DNA from: Pseudomonadota bacterium
Lineage (GTDB): Bacteria > Pseudomonadota > Alphaproteobacteria > Rhizobiales > Hyphomicrobiaceae
Direction of reading: 5' to 3'
DNA: 64,000 nt
NCBI GenBank assembly: GCA_018242215.1
Contig: JAFECG010000027.1
Location: 200,001 to 264,000, forward strand
Positions 34,753 to 43,873 of the stretch are shown here, piece by piece; position 1 is the stretch's first letter; each line of letters begins with the position of its first letter. Under the pieces are notes generated by a model. It saw nothing but the letters and a program-made list of their open reading frames with translations. It searched no databases and was not told the DNA's origin. The position numbers were made by a program, and so were the translations under genes.

Positions 34753-35508
34753 ATGAAGATCGTTGTGCCGGTGAAACGCGTCGTCGATTACAATGTTAAA
34801 ATTCGCGTCAAACCGGATGGTTCTGGAATCGACTTGGCCAACGTCAAGATGTCGATGAACCCATTCGATGAAATCGCCGTAGAAGAGGCGGTTCGCCTCA
34901 AAGAAAAAAGCGGTGCCAAGGAAGTCGTCGCCGTCTCGATCGGACCGGCAAAAGCTCAGGAAACCCTGCGGACGGCCCTGGCCATCGGCGCTGACCGCGC
35001 CATCCTGATCGAGATTCCCGAAGGCACGGCCGTCGAGCCGCTCGCGGTTGCCAAGCTGTTGAAAGCGCTGGTTGAAGCCGAGAAACCGGATCTTGTGATC
35101 CTCGGCAAGCAAGCGATCGACGATGACAGCAACCAGACGGGTCAGATGCTCGCGAGCCTCCTCGATTGGCCGCAAGGCACCTTCGCCTCGAAAGTCGTCC
35201 CGGAGTCGGGTTTCGTTTCCGTCACGCGTGAAGTCGATGGCGGCCTGGAGACGATCAAGCTCAAGCTCCCGGCAATCGTCACGACGGACCTCAGGCTCAA
35301 CGAGCCGCGGTATCCATCGTTGCCTAACATCATGAAAGCCAAGAAGAAGCCGCTCGATGTCAAGAAGCCTGAGGACTTTGGGGTCGATATCGCACCGCGG
35401 CTCAAGATTTTGAAAACTGCCGAGCCGGCAACGCGTAAAGCCGGCGTGAAAGTCGGCAGCGTTGCGGAGCTGGTCGAGAAGCTCAAGAGCGAAGCGGGAG
35501 TTCTTTGA
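34753..35508 (+). CDS. etfB: Electron transfer flavoprotein beta subunit
   Basis: A 251-residue subunit that binds AMP and, with EtfA, carries electrons from acyl-CoA and methylated-amine dehydrogenases to ETF:quinone oxidoreductase. The start [13 protein letters not shown] is typical; [15 protein letters not shown] and the [14 protein letters not shown] signature (recognition loop/AMP) are intact. It ends two bases before etfA. In this organism it could serve the dimethylglycine dehydrogenase-like enzyme at the right end of the window as well as beta-oxidation. Confidence 0.97.
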   Translation: MKIVVPVKRVVDYNVKIRVKPDGSGIDLANVKMSMNPFDEIAVEEAVRLKEKSGAKEVVAVSIGPAKAQETLRTALAIGADRAILIEIPEGTAVEPLAVAKLLKALVEAEKPDLVILGKQAIDDDSNQTGQMLASLLDWPQGTFASKVVPESGFVSVTREVDGGLETIKLKLPAIVTTDLRLNEPRYPSLPNIMKAKKKPLDVKKPEDFGVDIAPRLKILKTAEPATRKAGVKVGSVAELVEKLKSEAGVL

Positions 35509-35510
35509 TC

Positions 35511-36455
35511 ATGACGACACTTCTCCTCGCCGAGCTCACCGGCAACACGCTCGCTCCCGCGACAGCCAAAGCGCTTTCCGCGGCGAAGGACCTTGGCGGA
35601 AACGTCCACATTCTGGTTGCAGGCTCAGACGTTGGTAGCGCCGCCGAGACTGCAGCCAAGCTTGCAGACGTTTCGAAGGTTCTCGTCGCGGACGCGCCTC
35701 AATTGGCGAATGGTCTTGCCGAAGAGGTGGCGGCGGTGATCCTGTCCATCGCCAAGGACTATTCGGCCATCGTCGCTGCCGCGACGGCCTTTGGCAAAAA
35801 CATTCTGCCGCGCGTCGCAGCCAAACTCGACGTCATGCAGGTCTCGGACATCGTCAAGGTGGTCTCGCCCGACACGTTCGAACGGCCGATTTATGCGGGG
35901 AATGCAATCCAGACTGTGCAATCGAGCGAAGCAACGAAGATCATTACCGTTCGAACGGCAGCGTTCGCCGCGGCACCGGAAGGCGGTTCCGCCACGATCG
36001 AGGCGATCTCCGTTCCTGCCGCTGTTGGTATCTCGACGTTCGAGAAGGCCGAGCTGTCGAAATCGGATCGCCCGGAGCTGACGTCCGCGAAGATCATCAT
36101 TTCAGGTGGCCGCGGCATGGGCAACGGCGAGAACTTCACCAAATACATCGAGCCGATAGCCGATAAGCTCGGCGCCGCGATGGGGGCTTCCCGCGCCGCG
36201 GTCGACGCGGGCTTCGTGCCGAATGATTGGCAGGTTGGCCAGACAGGCAAGGTCGTCGCGCCGGACCTCTACATCGCCGTTGGTATTTCGGGCGCCATTC
36301 AGCACCTCGCCGGCATGAAGGATTCCAAGACCATCGTCGCGATCAACAAGGACGGCGAAGCCCCGATTTTCCAAGTCGCCGACTACGGCCTCGTGGCCGA
36401 CCTCTTCCAGGCCCTTCCGGAACTCGACGCCGAACTGCAGAAGGCCAAGGCCTGA
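35511..36455 (+). CDS. etfA: Electron transfer flavoprotein alpha subunit
   Basis: A 314-residue FAD-binding partner of EtfB. It starts M-T-T-L-L-L-A-E-L two bases after etfB. The C-terminal FAD site is complete: S-G-G-R-G-M, G-A-A[11 protein letters not shown], Q-V-G-Q-T-G-K, P[18 protein letters not shown] and the final I-N-K-D-x-x-A-P-I-F. Length is standard. The hbd gene follows 46 bases later on the same strand. Confidence 0.97.
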   Translation: MTTLLLAELTGNTLAPATAKALSAAKDLGGNVHILVAGSDVGSAAETAAKLADVSKVLVADAPQLANGLAEEVAAVILSIAKDYSAIVAAATAFGKNILPRVAAKLDVMQVSDIVKVVSPDTFERPIYAGNAIQTVQSSEATKIITVRTAAFAAAPEGGSATIEAISVPAAVGISTFEKAELSKSDRPELTSAKIIISGGRGMGNGENFTKYIEPIADKLGAAMGASRAAVDAGFVPNDWQVGQTGKVVAPDLYIAVGISGAIQHLAGMKDSKTIVAINKDGEAPIFQVADYGLVADLFQALPELDAELQKAKA

Positions 36456-36501
36456 GATAAATGCGCTGAGGCAACATCCGAACCCGCGAGGACATGACTT
36501 C

Positions 36502-37431
36502 ATGCCGCAAACTCAGAAGCTGATGGAAAAAGGCAAGGTCGGCGTTCAGCCTGCCCGGACGATCAGCAAGGTCGGCGTCATCGGCGCCGGTCAGATGGGC
36601 AGCGGCATCGCCCACGTCGTCGCCCTCTCGGGGTATTCGGTTGCGATCAACGATTTGAAGAAGGAATCGTTTGATCGTGGCGTCGAGGCCGTCACGAAGA
36701 ACATGGCGCGCCAGGTCGCGAAAGGCCTCATCACCGAGGAGAAACGCGACGAAGCACTGGAACGCATTTCGTTCGCACCGACACTTGAAGCCTTCGGCGA
36801 CTGCGATCTCGTGATCGAGGCTGCAACGGAAGACGAATCGCTGAAGCACAAAATCTTCGCCGCACTCTGTCCGCATCTGAAGCCGACGGCGATGCTCGCA
36901 TCGAACACGTCGTCGATCTCGATCACGCGCCTCGCGTCGGGCACCGATCGCCCGGAAGATTTCATCGGCATGCACTTCATGAACCCGGTGCCGGTCATGG
37001 AGCTCGTCGAGCTGATCCGCGGCATCGCGACGGAGGACGAGACTTTCTCGACGGCAAAGACGTTCGTCGAAAGCCTCGGCAAGACGACGGCCGTGTCGGA
37101 AGATTTTCCGGCCTTCATCGTCAATCGCATCCTGCTTCCGATGATCAACGAAGCGGTCTACACGCTTTATGAAGGCGTCGGCACGGTCGAAGCGATCGAC
37201 AAGGCGATGAAGCTCGGTGCTCATCACCCGATGGGCCCGCTCGAACTCGCGGATTTCATCGGCCTCGACACCTGCTTGAGCGTGATGCAGGTTCTCTACG
37301 AAGGCCTTTCCGATTCGAAATACCGCCCCTGTCCGCTGCTTGTGAAATACGTCGAAGCCGGATGGCTCGGCCGCAAAACGAAACGCGGCTTCTACGATTA
37401 TCGCGGCGAAAAGCCGGTTCCGACACGCTGA
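36502..37431 (+). CDS. 3-hydroxybutyryl-CoA dehydrogenase
   Basis: A 309-residue NAD(P)-dependent enzyme interconverting 3-hydroxyacyl-CoA and acetoacetyl-CoA. The Rossmann motif V-G-V-I-G-A-G-Q-M-G-S-G-I-A (about residue 26), the A-S-N-T-S-S-I-S segment, G-M-H-F-M-N-P-V (catalytic His) and N-R-I-L-x-P-x-I-N-E-A fit the Hbd/PaaH family. The first 20 residues are an extra leader seen in alphaproteobacterial members. Grouping with etfBA is a conserved arrangement, pointing to butyryl-CoA/PHB or ethylmalonyl-type carbon flow. Confidence 0.93.
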   Translation: MPQTQKLMEKGKVGVQPARTISKVGVIGAGQMGSGIAHVVALSGYSVAINDLKKESFDRGVEAVTKNMARQVAKGLITEEKRDEALERISFAPTLEAFGDCDLVIEAATEDESLKHKIFAALCPHLKPTAMLASNTSSISITRLASGTDRPEDFIGMHFMNPVPVMELVELIRGIATEDETFSTAKTFVESLGKTTAVSEDFPAFIVNRILLPMINEAVYTLYEGVGTVEAIDKAMKLGAHHPMGPLELADFIGLDTCLSVMQVLYEGLSDSKYRPCPLLVKYVEAGWLGRKTKRGFYDYRGEKPVPTR

Positions 37432-37435
37432 AACG

Positions 37436-38239
37436 TCAGCCGGTAAGACTTCTCAGAGCGCCGGCAATCCCTCCCCGATCGACCAGCACCGCAAGTCCAG
37501 GATAAACGACGAGCCACGACAGAGCCGCGATCGCGAGCGTAACGCCAGCTGCGATCGGCCACCGCATTCCCCAAAAGCGCCGATGACTTGCCGTCACGAA
37601 AACAAGGATGGCCACGGCCAGCAAAAAATTGAGCGTTTGCCAGAATTCCCCTAGATCGAGGATCGCCACCGTCTTCAGATCTGCGATCATCGCGCCCGCG
37701 AAGACCGCCGAAACGATCAGCGAAAGCAGGGTGCAGTAGCTGACGCTCAAGACACAAAGCTTCACGTAGGCCATCGGCGTTCGACGTCTCGAGCCGAGGG
37801 CACGACAAACGTAATATTGAATCGGCGTCAGGATTGCCATGCCGACGTATTGCACGATTTCATTCGTCAGAACGGCCGAGTTGTTCGCCCCGTCCGGCGT
37901 GTTGAACAGCGCCGCGTAGATCCGCGGGAACGCTACGTAGACGAAGGTGAGCTGCGCACCGACCATCGCAGTCAGGAACCCCCACTGCGATCGATAGGTA
38001 GGATCATCGGTCAGGCGAATGATGGTATCGACCGGATGGCGCAGGAACGCCAGCGCGACAGAAAAAAGTCCATTCCCACTGCGCGAGCTGAAAAATTCCG
38101 ACGTCAGGCTTCCCCAGCCCTCTGCCGCGTCATCCCGGTCAGCCGCCGCAGCAGCGCCGCAAGTGCTGCAGAATTTTCCTTGGAGCGGCGCGCTACAAGT
38201 CGCGCAAAGCACGCCGTTCGCTGTACTTGCCTCCGTCAT
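37436..38239 (-). CDS. Zinc-ribbon membrane protein (Yip1-like)
   Basis: A 267-residue protein. An N-terminal zinc ribbon (C12-x2-C15 and C26-x2-C29: [17 protein letters not shown]) leads into a membrane domain with about five hydrophobic helices (from about 85 to 260). The order of ribbon plus Yip1/DUF3667-like helices is seen in many proteobacterial proteins of unknown function, possibly involved in membrane trafficking-like or assembly roles. It converges with hbd, four bases apart. Confidence 0.7.
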   Translation of the reverse strand: MTEASTANGVLCATCSAPLQGKFCSTCGAAAAADRDDAAEGWGSLTSEFFSSRSGNGLFSVALAFLRHPVDTIIRLTDDPTYRSQWGFLTAMVGAQLTFVYVAFPRIYAALFNTPDGANNSAVLTNEIVQYVGMAILTPIQYYVCRALGSRRRTPMAYVKLCVLSVSYCTLLSLIVSAVFAGAMIADLKTVAILDLGEFWQTLNFLLAVAILVFVTASHRRFWGMRWPIAAGVTLAIAALSWLVVYPGLAVLVDRGGIAGALRSLTG

Positions 38240-38367
38240 GGCGACAGCCCCCGATAGCCTACTCCCGACATCAATTATCTATCACGGCCGCACGACGTCA
38301 GAAACTGGCGCCCGCGCGACTTCCACGTTATGCAGCGGTTTCTGGTGTTCAGCAGCAAGAGACGGAT

Positions 38368-39126
38368 ATGGCTGTCAATTCTCGTGTGGCGCTGGTGACG
38401 GGTGCGGGCTCGGGCATCGGAAGGGCCGTTGCCTTGAAGCTTCAGGAAGCAGGCTTTGACGTCGCGCTCCTCGGTCGCCGCGCCGCCGAGTTGCAGAAAA
38501 CCGCCGACGCCCGATCTCCCCAAGGCGGAAAGTTTCTCCTCGCACCGGCCGACGTCGCCGACGAACCAGCGATCACAGATGCCTTCGCGAAAACGCGCAA
38601 AACGTTCGGCCGACTCGATCTCCTCTTCAACAACGCCGGGACATTCACGCAAGGTGTCCCGATCGACGAACTAGCGCTCGGCGAATGGAAGCGCGTCGTC
38701 GATGTCAATCTGACGGGATATTTTCTTTGCGCTCGGGAAGCTGTTCGCATCATGAAGACCCAGGATCCCAAAGGCGGACGCATCATCAATAACGGCTCGA
38801 TCTCGGCGCAAGTCCCGCGACCGTTGTCCGCCGCCTACACGGCAACAAAGCACGCGATCACCGGACTGACAAAGTCCCTCTCCCTCGATGGCCGCGCCGA
38901 TAACATCGCCTGTTCGCAGATCGACATCGGCAATGCGGCAACCGAACTGACGGCGAAGATGGAAAGCGGCATCCTGCAGGCGAACGGCGCCACGATTGTC
39001 GAACCGCGCATGGACGTTTCGCACGTGGCGGACGCGGTCCTTTACATCGCGAACCTGCCGCTCGATGCCAATGTCCAGTTCATGACGGTAATGGCAACCA
39101 AGATGCCGTTCGTCGGCCGCGGCTGA
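38368..39126 (+). CDS. Short-chain dehydrogenase/reductase
   Basis: A 252-residue classical [11 protein letters not shown] (cofactor site, about 12-19), N-N-A-G (about 90), the catalytic Ser in GSISAQ, and Y-T-A-T-K (Tyr/Lys, about 157-161) are present. The residue after the second strand (L-G-R-R) suggests NADP preference. The start is [10 protein letters not shown]; the frame upstream overlaps the divergent promoter. The substrate is not identifiable and it stands alone. Confidence 0.9.
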   Translation: MAVNSRVALVTGAGSGIGRAVALKLQEAGFDVALLGRRAAELQKTADARSPQGGKFLLAPADVADEPAITDAFAKTRKTFGRLDLLFNNAGTFTQGVPIDELALGEWKRVVDVNLTGYFLCAREAVRIMKTQDPKGGRIINNGSISAQVPRPLSAAYTATKHAITGLTKSLSLDGRADNIACSQIDIGNAATELTAKMESGILQANGATIVEPRMDVSHVADAVLYIANLPLDANVQFMTVMATKMPFVGRG

Positions 39127-39194
39127 GACGATTTCATCGCACAAGTTATCATCCGCGGGCTTGTCGCGACAATCTATCCTTCGTCCAGATGAGA

Positions 39195-39941
39195 TCAGCT
39201 GGATCTCGACTGCCTCGAAACGGCATCCGAGACCAAAAATCCCGTCAGATCGCGAGTCAGATAATGAATGTGCTCCGGCAGCTCGCGCCATTCGCGGACC
39301 TTAAGCTGTGCCGGATGGTCGATGTAATCGGAATGCACGAGCACCGTCGTCATCCCGATCGCGGAGGCGGGTTCGAGATTATGCGGCATGTCCTCGAACA
39401 TCGCCGCCTGCGTCGCCGGAACCGCGTGCAGTTTCAGGAGCCGGTCGAAGGCTTCACGCTCCGGCTTCGGCACATATTCGAGCGCCGCGATATCGCAGAT
39501 ATCTTCGAAAAGATGCAGCACCCCTAGCCTCCGCGCCACGTTCTCCGCATGCCGCCGCGAGCCGTTCGTAAAAATGAGCCGCCGTCCGGGCAAAGCTTCG
39601 ATCGCAGCGGCAAGCTCAGGCAATTCCGGAACGACGGAGAGATCGATATCGTGCACGTATTCAAGGAACGGTCCCGGCGGCAGCTTGTGCACCTTCATCA
39701 AACCGGCGAGCGTGGTGCCGAATTGACGATAATACGCCTTCTGCAGATGCCGTGCGTGCTCGCGCGGTACGCCGAGCGTTTTCGCGATGTAGGCGCTCAT
39801 GCGCTGATCGACTTGCGCGAAGAGATCGCATGACGCCGGATAAAGCGTATTGTCGAGATCGAAAACCCACGTGTCGACATGGCCAAACCCACGCCGGGCG
39901 CCGGTTGGCAGATCCAGTGTTCCGGCCCTATCGGCCATCAT
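39195..39941 (-). CDS. Pyrimidine 5'-nucleotidase (HAD superfamily)
   Basis: A 248-residue HAD phosphatase. Motif I is F-D-L-D-N-T-L-Y, motif II I-F-T-N-G-S, and motif [14 protein letters not shown] with Lys in Y-V-P-K-P. The N-terminal L-Y-P-x-x-x-x-L-F-x-x-V-D-x-R-M-x-x-Y-I is the hallmark of the SDT1/PHM8-like pyrimidine 5'-nucleotidase group. It dephosphorylates UMP/CMP-type or other small phosphates in the cytoplasm. The start overlaps the argB stop by four bases (ATGA), the usual alphaproteobacterial pairing. Confidence 0.9.
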   Translation of the reverse strand: MMADRAGTLDLPTGARRGFGHVDTWVFDLDNTLYPASCDLFAQVDQRMSAYIAKTLGVPREHARHLQKAYYRQFGTTLAGLMKVHKLPPGPFLEYVHDIDLSVVPELPELAAAIEALPGRRLIFTNGSRRHAENVARRLGVLHLFEDICDIAALEYVPKPEREAFDRLLKLHAVPATQAAMFEDMPHNLEPASAIGMTTVLVHSDYIDHPAQLKVREWRELPEHIHYLTRDLTGFLVSDAVSRQSRSS

Positions 39942-40900
39942 CCCTTGCCCTTTTTGCGGTCCGCACGCTTCACCAACGTACCGACGCCGTGCTCGGTGAA
40001 GAGTTCAAGAAGCACGCAATGAGGCACCCGTCCGTCGATGATGACAACGCCCTCGACGCCGGCTTCGACGACTTCGATGCACCCTTCGATCTTCGGGATC
40101 ATGCCGCCCGAGATCGCGCCGCTTTTGATCATCGCGTGCGCTTCATCGATCGTCAGGCTCGGAATGAGCTGCTTGGTCTCGTCGAGCACGCCCGCAACGT
40201 CAGTCAGCAGAAGCAGGCGTTTCGCCTGCATGCGTGCCGCAAGTGCCGAAGCAAAGGTGTCGGCGTTGACGTTCAGCGTCTCGCCGTCCCGGCTGATGGC
40301 GACGGGTGCAATGACAGGAATGAGATCCGACTTTGAGATGACCTCGACAATGTGCGGATTAACTTCCAGCGGATCGCCCACGTAACCGATGTCGACATGC
40401 TTCATGATGTTCGACTGCGGATCCGGCATTTCTGTGATCTTCTTCGCGATCATCAGATTGGCATCCTTGCCCGAGATGCCGACGGCCTTGCCGCCCTGCC
40501 GGTTGATGGCGGAGACGATTTCCTTGTTGATCTTTCCGGCGAGCACCATCTCGACGACCTCGACCGTCGGCTTGTCGGTGACGCGCAGGCCGTTGACGAA
40601 ATCCGACTTGATCGCGAGTTTCTGCAGCATCTGCCCGATCTGCGGACCACCGCCGTGCACGACGATCGGATTGATGCCGGATTGCTTCAGGTAGACGATA
40701 TCCTGGGCGAAGGCCTTGAACAGCTCTTCATCGCCCATGGCGTTGCCGCCGAATTTGATGACGACCGTCTTCTCATCGTAGAGAATTAGGTGCGGAATGG
40801 CTTCCGCGAGAATGCGCGCCTGCTGATGCGCGGTCAGCGGACTATCGGCCGGCACGCTGCCGGATTTTCCAGAGAGATTTTTCGCTGACGTCACGAGCAT
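39938..40900 (-). CDS. argB: Acetylglutamate kinase
   Basis: A 320-residue enzyme of arginine synthesis that phosphorylates N-acetylglutamate. [20 protein letters not shown], the G-L-R-V-T-D motif, [10 protein letters not shown] and the C-terminal [11 protein letters not shown] (substrate-binding Lys) are all present. The 25-residue N-terminal arm is typical of the hexameric, arginine-inhibited form. It forms a coupled pair with the nucleotidase gene. Upstream, 279 bases separate it from a divergent Clp-N gene. Confidence 0.97.
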   Translation of the reverse strand: MLVTSAKNLSGKSGSVPADSPLTAHQQARILAEAIPHLILYDEKTVVIKFGGNAMGDEELFKAFAQDIVYLKQSGINPIVVHGGGPQIGQMLQKLAIKSDFVNGLRVTDKPTVEVVEMVLAGKINKEIVSAINRQGGKAVGISGKDANLMIAKKITEMPDPQSNIMKHVDIGYVGDPLEVNPHIVEVISKSDLIPVIAPVAISRDGETLNVNADTFASALAARMQAKRLLLLTDVAGVLDETKQLIPSLTIDEAHAMIKSGAISGGMIPKIEGCIEVVEAGVEGVVIIDGRVPHCVLLELFTEHGVGTLVKRADRKKGKG

Positions 40901-41179
40901 CCCCTACAGCCAGAAAAAATCGCGCCGGCGGGGAGCCGGACGCCTTGTCGCGGTCTTATAGCTTCTCGGCGGACGGTCTCAACGTATTTCCAGGGATCGG
41001 CAGATGGCGGGCGTTCCTGACGCAGGCAAATGGCGGCATCTGGGGACGAAAGCCATTCCCGGCCTGCCAACCGGCATGACCCTGCTATAACCTTGCCATC
41101 CGCGTGTATTTTCGACACGCTATCTGAGTGAGTCCTGGCCAGTCCTGCCCGTCTTGGCCTTTGTTTTTCAGGAGATGAT

Positions 41180-43165
41180 GTGGGCGTGACGGCACCAGAT
41201 ATCGCGCAAATCCCCATGTCGCCGGAGCTTGCCGCGACGCTGGCCCGGAGTGCGGAGTTTGCCGGCGCGACGGGCGCAACGGATGTTTCGCTTGAGCATT
41301 TGCTCGCAGCCCTCTGCGATGACCCCGACGCCATGGCGGTCCTGGACGCCAGCCATATCGACGGCGAGCGCATCAAGGGCGACGTCATCTCGCACGTCCT
41401 CCAGGGCGCCCCACAAGCCGCAACGCCACAGGACTCTCTCGGCGTCTCGCCTGAGGTGAGGCGCATCCTCGAGGCGGCTGCCGCAGCAGCCCGGGGAAGC
41501 CGCAGGCGCGACATCAACGGCGCGATCGTGCTCGCCGCAATCGTCGGCGATGCCAAAAGTATCGCCGCTGAGGTTCTGGAAGCGCACGGGCTGACGTTCG
41601 AAAACGCCATCCGTGCATTGCAGGCTGCCCTTTCGCCGCCGCGCGAAGCGCCCGTCCAGCAGCCTCCTCCTGTCGCCGACGACGTCCTTGCCCGCGCCCG
41701 CGAACGCGTGCAATCGCGGTCCGCGCCCTCCCTGCGCGAGATCATGAAAGACATGCCGCGGCCGGCCCCATTGCCTCCGGTCCCGATGCCCGAAGTTCCG
41801 GATGCGCATGCCCCAGAGGCAGAAGAGTCGCACACTCAGCCGCCTTTTCCTCCGGCACCGCCTTCTGATGTCGCATCGCCCGAGATCGCAGGAGAACCGG
41901 GCCGTCCGCCTGATTCCGCACCCGCAGCCTTTCCACGTGATGTCGATCAGGCACCCGAATCGCCTCGAACGGAGCCGCTCAGACCGGAACCGCGCCCGTC
42001 GCCGGCTGCTGTAGAGCCGCCGACGCAACCGACAAGGCCGTTTCCAGGGCCGTCCGCACCGCACGAGCCGAGACTACCGCCGGGCCACGATGGTCCGACG
42101 CCGCACCGCTCTGAGCCGACGTTTGGCACGCCCGTCGGTCCGACGCCCTTCCCGCAAGAGCCATCTCTGCCGCTTCCGGTGCGGCCGGCCAATCGACCGG
42201 CGCCCGGCGGACCGCGGCAGGAAGTCAATCCGTCTGCACCGCCATTTCCATCGTCCACAACTCAATCGCCCGCGCCGCCGCGCGAAATATTTCCCGATCT
42301 GCCGCCCCGGCCGCAGCCGTCACGGATACAGCCGCCACCGATCCCACCCTCCGCTGGCCCTGGCGGCCCGGCGACATCTCGCGCCCGCGGTCCCGTTCCG
42401 ACGCCACCGCAAGCGGGACCGCCGCAATTCGGACCGCACGGCCCGAGCCTGCCCCAAAGCGCGGCGCCGGGCCCTCAGCCGGGCGCGCCCATGGGTCCGG
42501 CGGGCCCACGACCGAATCTCGGCCAAGAGCCGGGGTTCCGCCCCGGTCCCCCCGCCACGGGACACACGTCCCAATCGACCGCTCAGATGCAGCGGCCGAG
42601 CAAAAAGCGCAGCAAGGCCGCCGCTGCCGAAACCGGACAGCTTGCCGAAAACATTCCGCGTTCGATGCGCGTGGGAAAAACCGTGCGCGCCGAGGTTCGC
42701 ATCGCCAAAGCGTCTGTCAAAGCCTTGACCGAAGGCTTGGACGGCGGTGGCCAGGTCTGGCAGCACGCCGTCGCCGTCACGAAAGCGATGTCGGTGCGCA
42801 TCCGTGCTCCCGATGGCGGCTTCTTCATCGAATCGGCATCTCCCGAGACGCAGTGGATCGAAAGTAACCTCGGCTACGCGAGCGATGATTTCGCAAGTTG
42901 GCGCTTCCTGATCACGCCGCAGGCGCGCGGCTGGTCGGACCTGCAGATCATCGTCTCGGCGCGCACCATCGGCGCCGACGGCGTTGCAGCCGAAACGGCT
43001 CTTCCCGATCAGATCATCGAAGTGAAAGTGCGCGCCAATATCGGACGGGCATTAGCGCGACTCTTCGGTTGGACGATTGCCGCAATCCTCGGCGGCGCGT
43101 TGGCGACATTCGGCGAAACGGGGATGACGATCGCAACGGCGCTACTGAAGAAATTCGGCCACTAA
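41180..43165 (+). CDS. Clp-N / proline-rich / membrane protein of unknown function
   Basis: A 661-residue protein. The start is a GTG at 41180, five bases after AGGAG; the nearby ATGs are out of frame. Residues 14-150 contain two Clp-N repeats (SPELAATLARSAEFAGATGA, VSLEHLLAALCDDPDA, VSPEVRRILEAAA, DINGAIVLAAIVGDA) as in ClpA/ClpB/ClpC, but no AAA+ module follows. Residues about 151-490 are an extreme Pro-rich linker. Residues about 491-622 form a compact domain (IPRSMRVGKTVRAEVRIA, VRIRAPDGGFFIE, TQWIES, IVSARTIGADGVAAETALPD). A transmembrane stretch ends the protein (about 629-653). It interrupts the engB-argB block on the opposite strand and overlaps the engB 3' end by four bases. Confidence 0.85.
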   Translation: MGVTAPDIAQIPMSPELAATLARSAEFAGATGATDVSLEHLLAALCDDPDAMAVLDASHIDGERIKGDVISHVLQGAPQAATPQDSLGVSPEVRRILEAAAAAARGSRRRDINGAIVLAAIVGDAKSIAAEVLEAHGLTFENAIRALQAALSPPREAPVQQPPPVADDVLARARERVQSRSAPSLREIMKDMPRPAPLPPVPMPEVPDAHAPEAEESHTQPPFPPAPPSDVASPEIAGEPGRPPDSAPAAFPRDVDQAPESPRTEPLRPEPRPSPAAVEPPTQPTRPFPGPSAPHEPRLPPGHDGPTPHRSEPTFGTPVGPTPFPQEPSLPLPVRPANRPAPGGPRQEVNPSAPPFPSSTTQSPAPPREIFPDLPPRPQPSRIQPPPIPPSAGPGGPATSRARGPVPTPPQAGPPQFGPHGPSLPQSAAPGPQPGAPMGPAGPRPNLGQEPGFRPGPPATGHTSQSTAQMQRPSKKRSKAAAAETGQLAENIPRSMRVGKTVRAEVRIAKASVKALTEGLDGGGQVWQHAVAVTKAMSVRIRAPDGGFFIESASPETQWIESNLGYASDDFASWRFLITPQARGWSDLQIIVSARTIGADGVAAETALPDQIIEVKVRANIGRALARLFGWTIAAILGGALATFGETGMTIATALLKKFGH

Positions 43166-43824
43166 ACTCCGCCGCCGTGCGCTTCGAGAAGCTGCGCAAT
43201 CGTTCCACGCAGCTCTCCAAAGCCCAATCCCTTCTCCGAGGACGTCGCGATGATGGCCGGAAAGGCGGCCGGATGTTTCTCGAGCGCTTTCGAGGTTTGG
43301 GCGAAGACCTTCGCAAGATCGGTGTCGTTGATCTTATCGGCTTTCGTCAGAACAACCTGATACGACACGGCCGCGCCGTCCAGGAGCGCCATGATCTCAT
43401 CATCGACCGGCTTCAGCCCGTGGCGCGCATCGATAAGAAGAAAGACGCGCAGCAGCGTCCGCCGCCCCGCGAGATAGGTGCGCAGCACCTTGTTCCACGC
43501 TGCGACTTTCTCTTTCGGCGCTTCGGCGAAGCCGTAGCCGGGCATGTCGACGAGGTAGAGCTCGGCGTTGGGCTCGGTGAAGAAGTTGAGTTCCTGCGTC
43601 CGTCCCGGCGTGTTCGACGCCCGCGCCAGCCGAAGCTGTCCGACAAGCGCATTGATGACGCTAGATTTGCCGACGTTCGAGCGACCCGCAAACGCGATTT
43701 CAGGCCGATCATCAGGCGGCAGGTGATCGAGATCCGGCGTGCCGCGCGAAAACGTCCAGGCGCGCGTGAAAAGGCGCCGCCCGTTCTCGATCTCGTCGGC
43801 CGACAAGGTCTCAGCGTCTGCCAT
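43162..43824 (-). CDS. engB: Ribosome biogenesis GTPase EngB (YihA/YsxC)
   Basis: A 219-residue GTPase needed for assembly of the large ribosomal subunit. G1 is G-R-S-N-V-G-K-S-S, switch I T-P-G-R-T-Q, G3 D-M-P-G-Y-G, and G4 T-K-A-D-K; G5 is at A-T-S-S-E. The start M-A-D-A-E-T-L-S is preferred over the upstream ATG at 43893. It lies 49 bases downstream of yidC. Its 3' end overlaps the convergent Clp-N gene by four bases. Confidence 0.95.
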   Translation of the reverse strand: MADAETLSADEIENGRRLFTRAWTFSRGTPDLDHLPPDDRPEIAFAGRSNVGKSSVINALVGQLRLARASNTPGRTQELNFFTEPNAELYLVDMPGYGFAEAPKEKVAAWNKVLRTYLAGRRTLLRVFLLIDARHGLKPVDDEIMALLDGAAVSYQVVLTKADKINDTDLAKVFAQTSKALEKHPAAFPAIIATSSEKGLGFGELRGTIAQLLEAHGGGV

Positions 43825-43873
43825 CACCTGGTTCCCGAAACGGCACCCGGGCAGAGCCAGGGCACTCAAATAG

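Noticed and set aside
40891-42064. Minus-strand frames opposite the Clp-N gene (40891-41835, 41168-42064)
   Set aside because: Low-complexity Arg/Ser/Cys-rich translations produced by the proline-rich codons of the plus-strand gene.
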